35,604 bases of DNA. It comes from Steroidobacteraceae bacterium. Lineage in GTDB: Bacteria > Chloroflexota > Limnocylindria > QHBO01. This document shows positions 1 through 7,858 of the stretch, one piece after another; the first letter of the stretch is position 1, and each line of letters starts with the position of its first letter. The stretch covers positions 1-35,604 of the forward strand of contig JAICUY010000011.1 of assembly GCA_025935615.1 (NCBI GenBank). The letters run 5' to 3'. The translations under genes and the position numbers were made by a program. Below the pieces are notes generated by a model. The model did no database searches. It saw only the letters and a program-made list of their open reading frames with translations, and was not told the origin of the DNA.

Positions 1-1
1 C

Positions 2-589
<588 letters not shown>

Positions 590-644
590 ATGTCGTCGAG
601 GCCCGTCGCCACTTCCCCTCGGCACTCCCCGGGAGCAGTACCTG

Positions 645-1055
645 ATGCCTCTTCAGCTTGAGATCGTGAGTCCGGAGCGGCGGGCGTTCACCGATGAGGT
701 GGACATGGTCGTCGTGCCCGGCGTCGAGGGCCAACTCGGCATCCTGCCGAACCACACCCGCCTGATCAGCGCCCTGGGCACCGGCGAGCTGAAGATCAAG
801 AAGGGTGGCACCGAGCAGCTGATGCTGATCAGCGGGGGCTTCGTCGAGGTGCGGCCGGACAAGGTCATCGTCATGGCGGACCTGGCCGAGCACTCCGACG
901 AGATCGATGAGGCGCGCGCCGTCGAGGCGCGCCGTCGTGCCGAGGCCGAGCTCGAGAGCGCGAAGGATCCGGTCGACATCGCCCGCGTCCGCGCCGCCTT
1001 GCAGACCGCGTTGATGCGGGAGCGGATCGCGACCCGTCGCCGCTCGCGCGGCTAG
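645..1055 (+). CDS. atpC: F1F0 ATP synthase subunit epsilon
   Basis: MPLQLEIVSPERRAFTDEVDMVVVPGVEGQLGILPNHTRLISAL; position after atpD. Confidence 0.95.
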   Translation: MPLQLEIVSPERRAFTDEVDMVVVPGVEGQLGILPNHTRLISALGTGELKIKKGGTEQLMLISGGFVEVRPDKVIVMADLAEHSDEIDEARAVEARRRAEAELESAKDPVDIARVRAALQTALMRERIATRRRSRG

Positions 1056-1092
1056 CCTCGCCGGCCCTCTCCAGGGTCGCGAGCCGACGCTT

Positions 1093-1252
1093 GGAACGCT
1101 GAGCGAGCGAATCAGCGGCGGAGGGAACGGGAGAGCCGTCACGAACCGCGAATCGGCCCCAGCCGAGGCCGTTCCGTCGCCATGTGGCTCGCTGAGCGTT
1201 CGAAAACGCCGAGAAGCGTGGCTGCTTCGCCAGTTCGCTCGCTGCGCGTTCC
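1093..1252. repeat. Inverted repeat set in the atpC-ORF1571 intergenic region (GGAACGCTGAGCGAGCGAA / TTCGCTCGCTGCGCGTTCC, plus CTCGCTGAGCGTTCG)
   Basis: 1093-1111 against reverse complement of 1234-1252: 17/19 identical; third partial inverted copy at 1188-1202. Confidence 0.7.
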
Positions 1253-1309
1253 ATCGGCCGCCGGGATTCGTCAGATCGAAGTGATACTCACGCCGCCGGT
1301 CCGCGAAGG

Positions 1310-1453
1310 TGCAGATGGCGGCCTGGTGAGCGTTAACTCCGTGGAGCCTGCTCCCGACCGCCCCGACAGGCCATTGCTGAGCACGAATCACCCGCGAATC
1401 GCCGCGACCGGTCCCTCGCGGCGGCGTTAGCGTGCACACACGCGCCATCTGCA
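1310..1453. repeat. Intergenic repeat family, copy C (terminal inverted repeats TGCAGATGGCG...CGCCATCTGCA)
   Basis: Perfect 11-bp IR at 1310-1320/1443-1453 inside a ~33-bp imperfect TIR; shares architecture with 3695-3827 and 5588-5731. Confidence 0.65.
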
Positions 1454-1570
1454 GCGTCAACGGCCCGCGAAGGCGCTTAGGGCGCCGAGGGCAGCGTTAG
1501 CACCGTCAGGCGCGCCCTAGGCGGGCGGCAAGCTCAGGACCGAGGTTCGCGGTAGCATCGGTCGTGACCT

Positions 1571-1897
1571 ATGCAGACCTGTGATCAGTGCGGCACCCGG
1601 GCGCCGCAGCTGCCGGTGAGGATCGAGATCGTGCGTGAGAGCGGCCCGATCGGTCCCATCGGCGCACCCGGCCCCGGCGAGACGATCAACTTCACCAAGG
1701 GATACGCGTTCTGTCAGCCCGATCACGCCTACGAGTGGGCGCGCGAGCGGCGCTACATGCTCTGCAACCGCGAGCCGACGTCGTTCGAGGCGGGCATGCA
1801 GCCGTATCTGCCCAGCCGCCACATGGGCGGGAGGCTGGGACTGTGCGACGGCCACCATACCGGCCCGCACGAATGGAAGGAAGCCTGGCCGGGCTAG
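1571..1897 (+). CDS. Small CxxC-containing hypothetical protein
   Basis: ORF of 108 aa, MQTCDQCGTRAPQLPVRIEI..., cysteine/histidine-rich, in-operon orientation before murA. Confidence 0.7.
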   Translation: MQTCDQCGTRAPQLPVRIEIVRESGPIGPIGAPGPGETINFTKGYAFCQPDHAYEWARERRYMLCNREPTSFEAGMQPYLPSRHMGGRLGLCDGHHTGPHEWKEAWPG

Positions 1898-1941
1898 CGG
1901 TCACTGGACCACGCCCGGTCGCGGGCTAGACTGACCGCTCC

Positions 1942-3222
1942 ATGCAGAAGTTCATCGTCACCGGCGGCACGCCGCTTCGCGGCGAGGTGCGCATCGCGGG
2001 TGCCAAGAATGCCGTGCTGAAGCTGATGGCCGCATCGGTCCTGACCAGCGAGCCGTGCCTGCTGAGAAACGTCCCGCGCATCAGCGACGTGATGATCATG
2101 CGCGAGACCATGACCGACATCGGCTTCGACGTCCGGCGCGTGGGCGCCGACGCCCTGCGCATCACCGCGACCGATGCGGACTGGCTCTTCGTCCCCCTGG
2201 AAGCCGCGGCAAAGATGCGCGCCTCCTTCATCCTGCTCGGCCCGCTGCTGGCCCGATTTGGGCGCGTCATCATCTCGAACCCTGGCGGCGATCGGATCGG
2301 GCGGAGGCCGGTCGACCTGCACGTGGCGGCCATGGAGTCGCTCGGCGCCCGGGTCGAGTACAAGAACGGCTACTACTTCGCGCAGGCGCCGTCCGGGTTG
2401 CGCGGCGGGCACATCGAGTTTCCTTACGTGACCGTGATGGGAACCGAGAACGCCGTCTTGGCCGCGGTCCTGGCGCGCGGCTCCACGGTGATCGACAACG
2501 CCGCGCAGGAGCCGGAGGTCGATGACCTGATCGCCATGCTGTGCGCCATGGGCGCGCGGATCGAGCGCGTGGCACCGCATCGGCTGGAGATCAAGGGCGT
2601 CGAGTCGCTGGGCGGGGCGGAGCACGCCGTGATGGGCGATCGCCTGGAGGCCGGGACGTTCGCGATTGCGGCTGCGGTCACCGGCGGTGACGTCACGGTT
2701 CGCGGTGTGGCGCCCGAGCACCTGGGTGCCTTCCTCGAGGTCCTGGACTGCATGGGCGTCCCGGTCGAGATCCTTCCCCCTTCGGAGACCGATGCGCCCG
2801 GGCTCCGCGTGCGCGCTGCCGGCACCTACGCGCCGGTCGCGGTCGAGACGCAGCCCTATCCCGGGTTCGCGACCGACCTGCAGGCGCCGACTGCGGTGCT
2901 CATGACCCAGGCCGATGGCGTCTCCACCATCCACGAAACGATCTACGAGGATCGGCTCGACTACACCACCGAGCTCGGCAAGATGGGCGCGGTGATCGAG
3001 GTCCTCGATGAGCGCCACTGTCAGATTGCCGGCCCCACGGCGCTCCACGGCCGCGAGGTCGAGATCGCCGACCTCCGGGCCGGCGCGACGCTGGTGCTCG
3101 CCGCCCTGGCGGCCTCCGAGACGTCGGTCATCTCCGGCGTCGAGCACGTCGACCGCGGCTACGAGCAGATCGAGTCGAAGCTCGTGGCGCTCGGCGCGCA
3201 GATCCACCGCATCGATGCCTGA
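1942..3222 (+). CDS. murA: UDP-N-acetylglucosamine 1-carboxyvinyltransferase
   Basis: MQKFIVTGGTPLRGEVRIAGAKNAVLKLMAASVLTSEPC... full-length MurA-like sequence. Confidence 0.95.
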   Translation: MQKFIVTGGTPLRGEVRIAGAKNAVLKLMAASVLTSEPCLLRNVPRISDVMIMRETMTDIGFDVRRVGADALRITATDADWLFVPLEAAAKMRASFILLGPLLARFGRVIISNPGGDRIGRRPVDLHVAAMESLGARVEYKNGYYFAQAPSGLRGGHIEFPYVTVMGTENAVLAAVLARGSTVIDNAAQEPEVDDLIAMLCAMGARIERVAPHRLEIKGVESLGGAEHAVMGDRLEAGTFAIAAAVTGGDVTVRGVAPEHLGAFLEVLDCMGVPVEILPPSETDAPGLRVRAAGTYAPVAVETQPYPGFATDLQAPTAVLMTQADGVSTIHETIYEDRLDYTTELGKMGAVIEVLDERHCQIAGPTALHGREVEIADLRAGATLVLAALAASETSVISGVEHVDRGYEQIESKLVALGAQIHRIDA

Positions 3223-3673
3223 CGGGGAGCTGCGTTTCCGGGCCGTGATCGAGGCTGCTCGGGGCGGCGGCGCGGTCGCTCTGATCCCCGGCGATGTTGC
3301 CGCTGCGTTGGGCGGCCTGCGCCAGCTGCGGGTGCTGGGGTCCGTGGCCGGCACCTCGTTCCGCAGCAGCACCATGCCGTATCGCGGCGCCCTCTACCTC
3401 GGCGTCCACAAGGCGACCCGCGAGGCGGCCGGCCTGTCGATCGGCGAGGAGGCGGAATTCGCGCTCGTGCGCGACACGTCGCCGCGAATCCTGGAACTCG
3501 CGCCGGAGCTCGAGGCAGCGTTTACGGACGCGCCGGAGCTCCGCGAGCGATTCGACGCCCTGTCCTTCAGCCGCCGGCGTGATCTGGCCGCGCCGATCTC
3601 CGCGGCGAAGCGCCCCGAAACCCGCGCCGCCCGCCTGGCGAAGGCGTTGGACGGGCTCCGCGCGCTCGGTTAG
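3215..3673 (+). CDS. YdeI/OmdA-type protein with DUF1905-like N-terminus
   Basis: MPDGELRFRAVIEAARGGGAVALIPGDVAAALGG...; start overlaps murA stop (ATGCCTGA). Confidence 0.7.
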   Translation: MPDGELRFRAVIEAARGGGAVALIPGDVAAALGGLRQLRVLGSVAGTSFRSSTMPYRGALYLGVHKATREAAGLSIGEEAEFALVRDTSPRILELAPELEAAFTDAPELRERFDALSFSRRRDLAAPISAAKRPETRAARLAKALDGLRALG

Positions 3674-3694
3674 AACGCCGCCTGTCCGCGACGT

Positions 3695-3827
3695 TGCATT
3701 TGGCGATGCTGTGAGCACTACCGCCGTCCGCGGTCGCTGAATCAGCGGTTTTCAGCTGGTCCACGCTCATGGCCACCGTGGCTGTGGGGCGTCGACGGCG
3801 TTACCGTGCACCGGCGCGCCAAATGCA
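3695..3827. repeat. Intergenic repeat family, copy A (TIR TGCATTTGGCG...CGCCAAATGCA)
   Basis: Perfect 11-bp IR at 3695-3705/3817-3827; about 36-bp imperfect TIR; left end 24/28 identical to copy B left end. Confidence 0.7.
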
Positions 3828-3892
3828 CCGTCGGGAGTGCCCGACGGCGCTACCGCTCACCGGAGCGCCCTTAGCGCCCTCCGTGCCGCCGG

Positions 3893-4693
3893 CTATGGCT
3901 GGCAGCGCGGGCACCAGTACGTCATTCGCGCGCCGTCCCCCTGCCGCCGCCCCAGGATCAACGTCCCGCACCGACGGCACGGCCGGCCGCCGCGACCGTA
4001 GACCCACAGCTGCTGGCCGGGTCGGCCTCGCCCGGTGGTCACCCGCGCCCCGCCGCCCACGTTCGCTCCCAACAACCGATGCGCCGTGGCCACCACTCCC
4101 CGAACGACCTCCTCCTCCAGCTCCCCGACAGGTCGCCACGGGCTGACGCCCTCGAGGAAACAGATCTCGCTCTTGTAGACGTTGCCCACGCCCGCCATCA
4201 GCCGCTGGTCGAGCAGCGCCTCGCCGATCTCGCGTCGGCCGTCGGACCGCAGTCGCCGCACGGCTTCATCGGCATCGAACGACCGCGACAGCAGGTCCGG
4301 CCCGAGCGCGGTCAGCTGCGGGTGGCGTGCGAGGCCCGCATCGGTCATGAGCTCGACTTCCGGCACGTCGAAGGCGACGGCAACAGTGGTCGCCGTCTCG
4401 AGCACCGCGCTGGCCTGGCTGGCTGGCCGGCGCCAGCTGTCACCCACGCGGTACCGATGCCACGCGCCCCGCATCCGCAGGTGCGTTCGCAGCGTGAGCC
4501 CGTTGTCGAAACCGATCAGCAGGTGCTTCCCGCGCGCCTCGACGCTGCTGACCAGGCTCCCGACCAGCGGCGCCAGGTCCGGCACGCGCCGCAATCCCGG
4601 CCGGGGCTGAGCGTAGGCGCGCGTGATCTGGGCGCCGAGCAGCGCCTGCCGCAGCACCTCGGCGATGCGGAAGATCGTGTCCCCCTCTGGCAT
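3893..4693 (-). CDS. Fpg/Nei-family DNA glycosylase (endonuclease VIII-like)
   Basis: MPEGDTIFRIAEVLRQALLG... (MPEGDTI N-terminus) and C-terminal zinc finger CRRCGTLILGRRQGDGARMTYWCPRCQ. Confidence 0.92.
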   Translation of the reverse strand: MPEGDTIFRIAEVLRQALLGAQITRAYAQPRPGLRRVPDLAPLVGSLVSSVEARGKHLLIGFDNGLTLRTHLRMRGAWHRYRVGDSWRRPASQASAVLETATTVAVAFDVPEVELMTDAGLARHPQLTALGPDLLSRSFDADEAVRRLRSDGRREIGEALLDQRLMAGVGNVYKSEICFLEGVSPWRPVGELEEEVVRGVVATAHRLLGANVGGGARVTTGRGRPGQQLWVYGRGGRPCRRCGTLILGRRQGDGARMTYWCPRCQP

Positions 4694-4725
4694 GCTGCCG
4701 ATGGTAGGCGACCGCGCAGCGCATC

Positions 4726-4769
4726 GGTAAGCCGGTGGTAAGTGGACGGTAAGCGGCTGGTAATGGCCG
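4726..4769. promoter_or_regulatory. Four 11-bp-phased direct repeats GGTAAGCCGGT-GGTAAGTGGAC-GGTAAGCGGCT-GGTAATGGCCG
   Basis: GGTAA(G/T) at 4726, 4737, 4748, 4759, exactly 11-bp spacing, inside the divergent nei/HTH-nuclease intergenic region. Confidence 0.75.
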
Positions 4770-4787
4770 CCGCGGCATCATTGCCCG

Positions 4788-5531
4788 ATGCTGAACGCTG
4801 AACTCGGCAGGATCGCCCGGTCGATCCGACATCGGCTGCGCTTGCGACAGGAGGATGTGGCAGCGAGGGCGCGGGTGCATCGGTCAGCGGTGAGCCGTCT
4901 CGAGCACGGGATGATTGGGACGATCGATGTCGACGTGGTCCGCGCCATCTTCGACGCCCTGGGGGCCAAGCTGGAGCTTCGCGTCCTGTGGCATGGGCCG
5001 GAACTGGCGCGGATGATGGACGAGGCGCATGCGGTTCTGGCGGCCGCATGGAAGGCGCGGCTCGAGCGATGGGGCTGGCTCGTCCGGGTCGAGGTGAGCT
5101 ACAGCCGCTACGGCGAGCGCGGCCGAATCGACCTCCTCGCGTTTCATCCGGCGTTGCGGATCGTGCTGGTTATCGAAGTCAAGACGGACATGGTCGACGC
5201 GCAGGGCCTGCTCGGCCCTTTGGACGTGAAGCTTCGACTGGCCCGCGCAATTGCCGCCGATCTGGGGTGGGCGGCGCCGGCTCTCGTTGTGCCTGTTGTC
5301 CTGTTCCGCGACGACACCACCATCCGCCGCCGGGTCGCCCGCTTGGCGCCGCTCTTCGCAGACCTCGACCTCGTCGGCCGCGGCGCTACGGCATGGCTCC
5401 GCTCACCGTCCCTCGAGCGCGGTCCTCGAGGCCTCCTGCTCTTCTCGGCCCTGGTCCATGGCGACGGACGTCCGCCGTCGGTCGCACGGGAACGGATTCG
5501 GGTCCGGCAAGCGCCGGAGCGAGCGGGCTGA
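4788..5531 (+). CDS. XRE-type HTH fused to a PD-(D/E)XK nuclease-like domain
   Basis: HTH: RSIRHRLRLRQEDVAARARVHRSAVSRLEHG; nuclease-like core: RIDLLAFHPALRIVLVIEVKTDMVDAQGLLGPLDVKLRLA (D...EVK). Confidence 0.7.
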   Translation: MLNAELGRIARSIRHRLRLRQEDVAARARVHRSAVSRLEHGMIGTIDVDVVRAIFDALGAKLELRVLWHGPELARMMDEAHAVLAAAWKARLERWGWLVRVEVSYSRYGERGRIDLLAFHPALRIVLVIEVKTDMVDAQGLLGPLDVKLRLARAIAADLGWAAPALVVPVVLFRDDTTIRRRVARLAPLFADLDLVGRGATAWLRSPSLERGPRGLLLFSALVHGDGRPPSVARERIRVRQAPERAG

Positions 5532-5587
5532 TTGGCCTGGCCCGCGCAAACGTTGGGCGAGGGCGCGAGGTAGCGGGCGCGCGAAGT

Positions 5588-5731
5588 TGCAAATGTCGAT
5601 GCGGTGAGCACTAATCGTTTCGAGCGAACGCGCTGGCGTCCCCAAGCCGCTGATCCACGCTCGCCCCGCCTCGCCAAGCACCGAACTGACCCGATTCGGC
5701 GGCGTTAGTGTGCGTAGGATCGCCAAATGCG
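5588..5731. repeat. Intergenic repeat family, copy B (decayed TIR TGCAAATGTCG...CGCCAAATGCG)
   Basis: Left end GTTGCAAATGTCGATGCGGTGAGCACTA vs copy A GTTGCATTTGGCGATGCTGTGAGCACTA (24/28); right end GGCGTTAGTGTGC...CGCCAAATGC. Confidence 0.65.
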
Positions 5732-5776
5732 CCCTCGAGCTGCACCGAGAACGCTAATGCTCCAGTGAGCATCACA

Positions 5777-5827
5777 AGCGCCGTCGCGAGCGCCGTCGCG
5801 AGCGCCATTACGAGCTCGCGACGGCGC
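5777..5827. repeat. 12-bp tandem repeat (AGCGCCGTCGCG)x2.5 ending in a 13-bp perfect inverted repeat
   Basis: AGCGCCGTCGCG at 5777 and 5789, partial at 5801; GCGCCGTCGCGAG (5790-5802) pairs with CTCGCGACGGCGC (5815-5827). Confidence 0.8.
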
Positions 5828-5832
5828 ATCGG

Positions 5833-5838
5833 TATACT
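5833..5838 (+). promoter_or_regulatory. Candidate -10 element TATACT upstream of mreB-like gene
   Basis: GGTATACTGC immediately after the hairpin; no convincing -35. Confidence 0.4.
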
Positions 5839-5901
5839 GCGGGCGCCCCTGAGCCGACGCGCCATGGGGAACAACCCACCCACACGCAACACGGACTGCG
5901 C

Positions 5902-6897
5902 ATGAAGATCGGCATCGACCTGGGCACCGCCAACATCCTCGTCTACGTCAAGGGCAAGGGCGTCGTGCTCAATGAGCCGAGCGTGGTGGCCATCTCGGAC
6001 GACGACAACCGCCTCGTTGCCGTGGGCGAAGAGGCAAGGGAGATGATCGGCCGCACGCCCGGCAACGTACGGGCCATCCGACCGATGCGCGACGGCGTCA
6101 TCGCCGACTACCTGATCACCGAGGCGATGCTGCGCTACGTGATCAACAAGGTGGCCCGCGTGCGGCTCTTCAAGCCCGACGTGATGATCAGCGTCCCCTC
6201 CGGCGTGACCAGCGTCGAGAAGCGGGCCGTCCGGGACGCGGCGCTGAAGGCCGGTGCCAAGGAGGCGTTCCTGATCGAGGAGCCGCTGGCGGCCGCCATC
6301 GGCTCGAACGTGCCGATCTCCGGGCCGAGCGGCAACATGATCATCGACATCGGCGGCGGGACGAGCGAGATCGCGGTGATCGCGCTCGGCGGCATCGTCG
6401 TGAGCGACTCGGTCCGCGTTGGCGGCAATCGTTTCGACGAGGCGATCGCGAACTACATCAGGCGCAAGTACAACCTGATGATCGGGGACCGCACGGCCGA
6501 GGAGGTCAAGATCGAGATTGGCTCGGCCCTGCCACTCGACAAGCCGATGACGATGGAGGTCAAAGGCCGCGACATGATCGCCGGCCTACCGCGGACCATT
6601 CCGATCACGTCGACCGAGGTGACCGAGGCGATCGAGCAGCCGCTGCAGAACATCGTCACCGCCGTGCGCAACGTGCTGGAGCAGACGCCCCCTGAGCTCA
6701 GCAGCGACATCATCGACAAGGGCATGGTGATGTCCGGGGGTGGTTCGCTGCTGCGCAACCTCGACACGCTGCTCACCCAGGTCACCGGCATTCCGTGCCA
6801 CGTCGCCGAGAACGCGCTCAATTCCGTGGCGGTCGGCACCGGGCTTGCGCTGGAGCACTTCGGTACGTTCCGCAAGAGCCTGGTGAACGCCTCATGA
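5902..6897 (+). CDS. mreB: MreB/Mbl-family rod-shape actin homologue
   Basis: [31 protein letters not shown]... Confidence 0.95.
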   Translation: MKIGIDLGTANILVYVKGKGVVLNEPSVVAISDDDNRLVAVGEEAREMIGRTPGNVRAIRPMRDGVIADYLITEAMLRYVINKVARVRLFKPDVMISVPSGVTSVEKRAVRDAALKAGAKEAFLIEEPLAAAIGSNVPISGPSGNMIIDIGGGTSEIAVIALGGIVVSDSVRVGGNRFDEAIANYIRRKYNLMIGDRTAEEVKIEIGSALPLDKPMTMEVKGRDMIAGLPRTIPITSTEVTEAIEQPLQNIVTAVRNVLEQTPPELSSDIIDKGMVMSGGGSLLRNLDTLLTQVTGIPCHVAENALNSVAVGTGLALEHFGTFRKSLVNAS

Positions 6898-6952
6898 CGA
6901 TCATTCCGCCCGCCATGGACCGATGCAGCGGCAACCGGACGTCGCGCTGTCC

Positions 6953-7858
6953 ATGAGCGCCGCTGCGCCGGCAGCGGCGCGGGCCCCCGGCGCATCGGTC
7001 GCATCGGTCAGGGAGAAGACGGGTGGTGAGCCGCCGGCCAGGCGCGTCTTCGCCGACTTCCATATCCATACCCGGTTCAGTCGCGATTCCATCCTTTCCG
7101 AGGAGAAGTTCATCAGGATCGCGCTGGAACGCGGGCTGACGCACGTGGCCATCACCAACCACAACAACGTCGAAGGCGCCATGGCGGTCCGCGACAAGGT
7201 CGTCGAGCTGGGGCTCACCGATCGCCTCACCGTCATCCTGGGCGAGGAGGTCTCAACGGCCGATGGGGAAGTGGTGGGCCTCTTCCTGACCCGCACCATC
7301 CCTCGCGGCCTCTCGGCCGACGCGACCGCGGATGCCATCCACGCCCAGGGCGGCCTGGTCAGCATCCCGCATCCCTTCGACCCCTTCCGTGCCTCGCACA
7401 TCCGGGAGGAACCGCTCATCAAGCTGGCCGAGGCCGGCAAGATCGACGCGGTCGAGGTCTTCAACAGCCGCGTCGTCCTGCAGCGTCACAACCAGCAGGC
7501 CGCGGAGTTCGCGGCGCGGTACCACATCCCGGGAATCGCCTGCAGCGACACGCACTCCAGCTTCGAGATCGCCATGAGCTTCAACGCTCTTGCGCCCTTC
7601 GACTCGGCCGAAACGCTCCGTGAGAACCTGCCCGACAACGACTGGCACGGCAGCCGCTCGACCGTCTTCATCCACCTCACCACCCGCTGGGCAGTGTGGA
7701 GCAACCTTATTCGCAAATGGCTGGGCCGCGAGACGGCGACCGCGCCGGCCCTGGGACCGGAGCCGCCGAAGCAGGTCGAGAAGGAGCCGGTGGCGCGGCC
7801 CACGCCGGCGGAGCTGCCGAATCCGCAGGACGCCGAATCGGGCAGCGATCGTGGCTGA
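6953..7858 (+). CDS. PHP-domain (polymerase/histidinol phosphatase-like) metal-dependent hydrolase; start could be 6923
   Basis: FADFHIHTRFSRDSILSEEKFIRIALERGLTHVAITNHNNVEGA; IPHPFDPFR; CSDTHSSFE. Confidence 0.88.
   Translation: MSAAAPAAARAPGASVASVREKTGGEPPARRVFADFHIHTRFSRDSILSEEKFIRIALERGLTHVAITNHNNVEGAMAVRDKVVELGLTDRLTVILGEEVSTADGEVVGLFLTRTIPRGLSADATADAIHAQGGLVSIPHPFDPFRASHIREEPLIKLAEAGKIDAVEVFNSRVVLQRHNQQAAEFAARYHIPGIACSDTHSSFEIAMSFNALAPFDSAETLRENLPDNDWHGSRSTVFIHLTTRWAVWSNLIRKWLGRETATAPALGPEPPKQVEKEPVARPTPAELPNPQDAESGSDRG
6992..7009. repeat. Head-to-tail pair of the 9-mer GCATCGGTC
   Basis: GCATCGGTCGCATCGGTC; encodes ASVASV in the PHP ORF. Confidence 0.95.

Noticed and set aside
4721-5834. 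TACCGATGC copies (4452, 4721, 5826) as full members of the 9-mer set
   Set aside because: First base mismatched; not counted in the 21 exact copies.
5611-5892. 93-aa minus-strand ORF upstream of mreB
   Set aside because: Overlaps repeat copy B and the tandem-repeat hairpin; although it has a hydrophobic stretch, there is no recognisable domain or SD support.
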